Of a DNA stretch of 64,000 nt, positions 61,694 to 64,000 are shown piece by piece. The stretch's first letter is position 1, and each line of letters begins with the position of its first letter. The DNA is from Symsagittifera roscoffensis (lineage: Eukaryota; Xenacoelomorpha; Acoela; Convolutidae). The notes under the pieces are model-generated. The model was not told where the DNA came from. It did not search any database and saw only the letters and a program-made list of their open reading frames with translations. Both the position numbers and the translations under genes were made by a program. The DNA lies in NCBI RefSeq assembly GCF_963678635.1, contig NC_087063.1, positions 72,683,617 through 72,747,616 of the forward strand, written 5' to 3'.

Positions 61694-62763
61694 AGGCTCA
61701 CGAGACGCATTTCTCAAGAGCGAAAATAATGGAGACGGCGGATCTGACTGGGATTCCCACAAAATCGGTCATGGGACCTATGAATTACAGGCCTCTCAAG
61801 TTGCTGGGGAGTCCGGGACTCATAGTGGAGCACCACAAACATCGAACGAGCATTGCCAGAATTAGGTTGGCAACTCCAGCACAGTTGAGGGTGGTGGACA
61901 AACTGTTGGACTCAAGGGAAATGGAACTGCTGGATGCCGCTTATGAAGGCACGAGGTTGGCAGACGATCCAAGATACGGGAAACCCTGCGGGAACACCCA
62001 ATTGGCCGAGACCTTGGCAGTTTACGACAGAACAGATCCAGCTGCTGCAAGGGTGGTCATCGTAGAGGGATCGGACTTCGAGGGAATGTCTCCCAAGTCG
62101 TTCTGGCCGGAGACTTTGATATACTCACTGCCAGGAGCTGAGCTGAACCAAATGTTAACCTTGGTGGTAGCAATAAAATCGGAGATGCCTTGCGGGCCCG
62201 AGCTTCTACTGTTTGCGGGAATGAATGACCACCTGCATGCGACTGGGTTTCTTGAGCAGATCAAGGGCGATGAACCGGCGCCGAAGAGAATCTGGGAAGC
62301 TATCCAGACGTTATTTGCAGCGATGAATGAGGTACAGGAGAACGTTACCTCGCGGTTTGGTTCCAAGACAAGAGTGGTGTTCACGACGTCCCCCGGGTAC
62401 GCGAGCATGCCTCCCGCTCTGCAATTTGTATATGCAGTCTTGATCTTAATAGCCGAGGGGAATGGATGGCGGATCCTGATGGCAGCTCCCAATCGGGGGT
62501 TGGAACCGACGAACTTGAGGCTTCGCAAGTCAGAACTGGCGGCGGCGTGGGCGGATGTGTCCCATGCGTTGAGGGGCTTCTTCGAGTTAGCAGATATCCT
62601 CATTGTATTGGACGAGGTCCTCTTGCTGGAGATATCGAACTTCGCCATACAACTCAAGTTCAGTCCGGTTATAGGGGACGATCATCCAATAATAACTCAC
62701 ATGACGGCTAGCCTGTGGTTTCGAAGCATGGAATTGACTATCACAAGCGCCACCGAGCAATGA
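61648..62763 (+). CDS. ORF2 second GxND-like domain, element D
   Basis: 371 codons. It aligns with B at the end of its SGNH segment and the start of its 1,051-codon frame, joined in one frame here. RVVIVEGSDFEGMSPKSFWPE, LPGAELNQML, LLLFAGMNDHL, VVFTTSPGYASM, ILMAAPNR and AAWADVSHAL. The order of a GSD-like, a PGA, a GMND and an R-rich strand recalls a diverged SGNH fold without the catalytic His box. Ends at TGA 62761 after TSATEQ, where B continues (EQGRTVRKNM). Confidence 0.75.
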   Translation: MSHEDLGRHQCVDWLKAHETHFSRAKIMETADLTGIPTKSVMGPMNYRPLKLLGSPGLIVEHHKHRTSIARIRLATPAQLRVVDKLLDSREMELLDAAYEGTRLADDPRYGKPCGNTQLAETLAVYDRTDPAAARVVIVEGSDFEGMSPKSFWPETLIYSLPGAELNQMLTLVVAIKSEMPCGPELLLFAGMNDHLHATGFLEQIKGDEPAPKRIWEAIQTLFAAMNEVQENVTSRFGSKTRVVFTTSPGYASMPPALQFVYAVLILIAEGNGWRILMAAPNRGLEPTNLRLRKSELAAAWADVSHALRGFFELADILIVLDEVLLLEISNFAIQLKFSPVIGDDHPIITHMTASLWFRSMELTITSATEQ

Positions 62764-63358
62764 AAGAAAGATCGCAGCCGCGACAGAGAAGCAACTGGAG
62801 TCGATGGTGTATCGACTGACACAAGAAAGAGGCAGGTGGCCATTCCTGACACCAAGGTTGGAAAACGCTACGGAGAAGACAAAGGAGAACGCTTCACCTC
62901 TTGTGAAGCAAATCTGGAATTTTCAGAGCAGCTGGAAGTGGCCGAGAAAAGGGAAATGACGGTTACCAGGTTCGTCACAGCTGCCAACGAGGTCACAATT
63001 GGAGGATTCTGGAGGGAGCACGCAAAGGGCGAGCTGAAGACGAGGAGGGATCACAAGATTCTTGAGTTCTTGAGTCCTTGTTGGGGAAAGGAGTTCATGG
63101 CTGGAGTGTTTGGTGCAAAGGTGACCATCTTTGGAGCCTTTGTACAAGAAATCCTGAACATGCCCATCAGCCTGTTGTTGGCACTGTACCTGGTTTACCC
63201 GAGGTACCTATTCAATATGGGTCCAGCGTACATGTTCAGTCGGGGTGTGGAAACACTCCGGATTGACGGGTATCTGACACTGGTGCTCCTGACCCATATT
63301 TCGACTAACGAAAAATGGGGAGACCCTGTCGATGGGAAAAACACACTCGAGCATTGAC
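62764..63358 (+). pseudogene. ORF2 helical segment, element D (frameshifted)
   Basis: A continuation after the stop, best read from 62836 in a new phase: RFVTAANEVTIGGFWREHAKGE, then KEFMAGVFGAKVTIFGAFVQEILNMPISLLLALYLVYP, matching LIASFVKDIRKLSIRLILALYVTF in B, and GPAYMFSRGVETLRIDGYLTLVLLT against GPANLFTQALADLRLDGLLTLIAMT. It is interrupted at 63357 by TGA in a shifted phase. Hydrophobic helices suggest a membrane or core contact. Confidence 0.7.
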
Positions 63359-64000
63359 ACCTATTCATATAAGTGTGCTGCAGGGCTAAAGACGCTGCTA
63401 GTGGAGTACCTCCTTATGCAGAACCGACGCATGACTGGTGAGGAAAAGAATCCAAAGACGAGAGATGAATGGAGGAAAGTGAATGGGGGCATGCCTCTGT
63501 TGACAGACCTGTGCCTGGCAATGAGATCGGACCCAATGGGGATAATCCGGGGGCTGGAGGAGTTCGTAACCTGCATTTATGGACCGGCCGTGACATACGC
63601 GTTTCCAGATCCTCTGGTGACACCTTATCGCAACTCCGTGACACACTTGAGCCTCATAAGTATACTGGATGGGACGACACTCAGCAAGAGGTGTCAGCAA
63701 GAGGTGCTGAGGGCACAAATGAGCAACACGGTACTCTTCCGAAAAGTGAAAGATCAAGAATTGATGGTGGACAATTTCCGAAGACAACTGCAGTGTAGGA
63801 TGGGAGGTAAACGCGAGGGTCCCATCCAAACTTACCCCAAATTCTGGAACCTAAATTCCCTGACGGCGAGTGGACAAGAGGTCTTGAGAATTTCCGCGAG
63901 GAAGAAGAGCTTCAAGTTGGTGAAGAGGGAGCTAGAGGCAATACTGGAGAAGGCAGTCTTGCCAACAACCATTCCAGAGTTCCCAACGGTAAGGAGAATG
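63359..64000 (+). CDS. ORF2 segment running off the window, element D
   Basis: Open in the phase of 63365 to the window end without ATG at its start. LLVEYLLMQNRRMTGEEK matches LLLQYLLQQNRSVTGEDK of B, GGMPLLTDLCLAMRSDPMGIIRGLEEFVTCIYGPAVTYAFP matches the equivalent block in B, and CRMGGKREG, PKFWNL, PEFPTVRRM follow. It indicates that D continues with the remaining 5 kb or so of ORF2 past 64000. Confidence 0.85.

Larger units (their letters stand above)
49556..64000 (+). mobile_element. Element D: gag to mid-ORF2, running off the window
   Basis: Gene order gag, protease, RT, RNase H, linker, integrase with macro-like tail, ORF2. Pol is present in full length, although scattered over shifted frames with overlaps (protease phase 0, RT phase 1, linker phase 2, integrase phase 1). 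No 5' LTR is visible. A 715-731-bp internal duplication spans the gag-protease boundary. The 3' end lies beyond 64000. Confidence 0.92.

Overview
The window is eukaryotic repeat DNA, almost certainly from an animal genome, and I see no host gene that I can defend. It is a nest of at least four copies (called A, B, C and D here) of one Ty3/gypsy-type LTR retrotransposon family, set in AT-rich non-coding DNA with minisatellites, tRNA-like sequences and one 200-base assembly gap. The species cannot be named from the sequence. Most reading frames are broken, so the majority of the genes below are recently or anciently inactivated element genes.

Layout. 1-12407 and 31166-31302, minus strand: old, decayed copy A (protease, reverse transcriptase, RNase H, integrase, macro-like domain). 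Its 3' half is tandemly duplicated (1-5382 and 5383-8944), and inside one duplicate a piece of the integrase core has become an eight-copy 263-bp tandem array. A solo LTR (11294-12218) and the whole of element B were inserted into A. 12408-31165, plus strand: element B, bounded by two 777-bp LTRs that I count as differing at six positions. It carries a 3-kb leader, gag, an integrase end joined in frame to gag by a deletion of most of pol, a macro-like domain, and then about 8.8 kb of extra coding sequence (ORF2) that includes an SGNH/GDSL-hydrolase domain. 31303-39555: non-coding DNA with tRNA-like pieces and a 2.35-kb tandem duplication. 39556-43482, minus strand: 3' end of copy C (LTR, polypurine tract, ORF2 end). 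43483-43682: gap. 43683-49290: two blocks of a 14-bp minisatellite. 49556-64000, plus strand: copy D, with gag, protease, RT, RNase H, integrase, macro-like domain and the first half of ORF2, running off the right edge.

How the parts fit. B and D show the same gene order: gag, protease, RT/RNase H, a linker, integrase with a long tail ending in a macro-like domain, then ORF2 with a coiled coil, an SGNH hydrolase domain and a long stretch of unrecognised protein. C supplies an independent ORF2 end next to an LTR of the same family. Adding the roughly 5.1 kb of pol missing from B gives an intact family length near 24 kb, a giant LTR retrotransposon. A purine-rich motif just upstream of the 3' LTR of B and C is repeated inside the integrase tail of B and D, where it looks like a central polypurine tract.

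The most interesting items are the LTR-bounded ORF2 with its hydrolase domain, the macro-like domain behind integrase, the duplicated polypurine motif, and the satellite built from integrase catalytic-core DNA.
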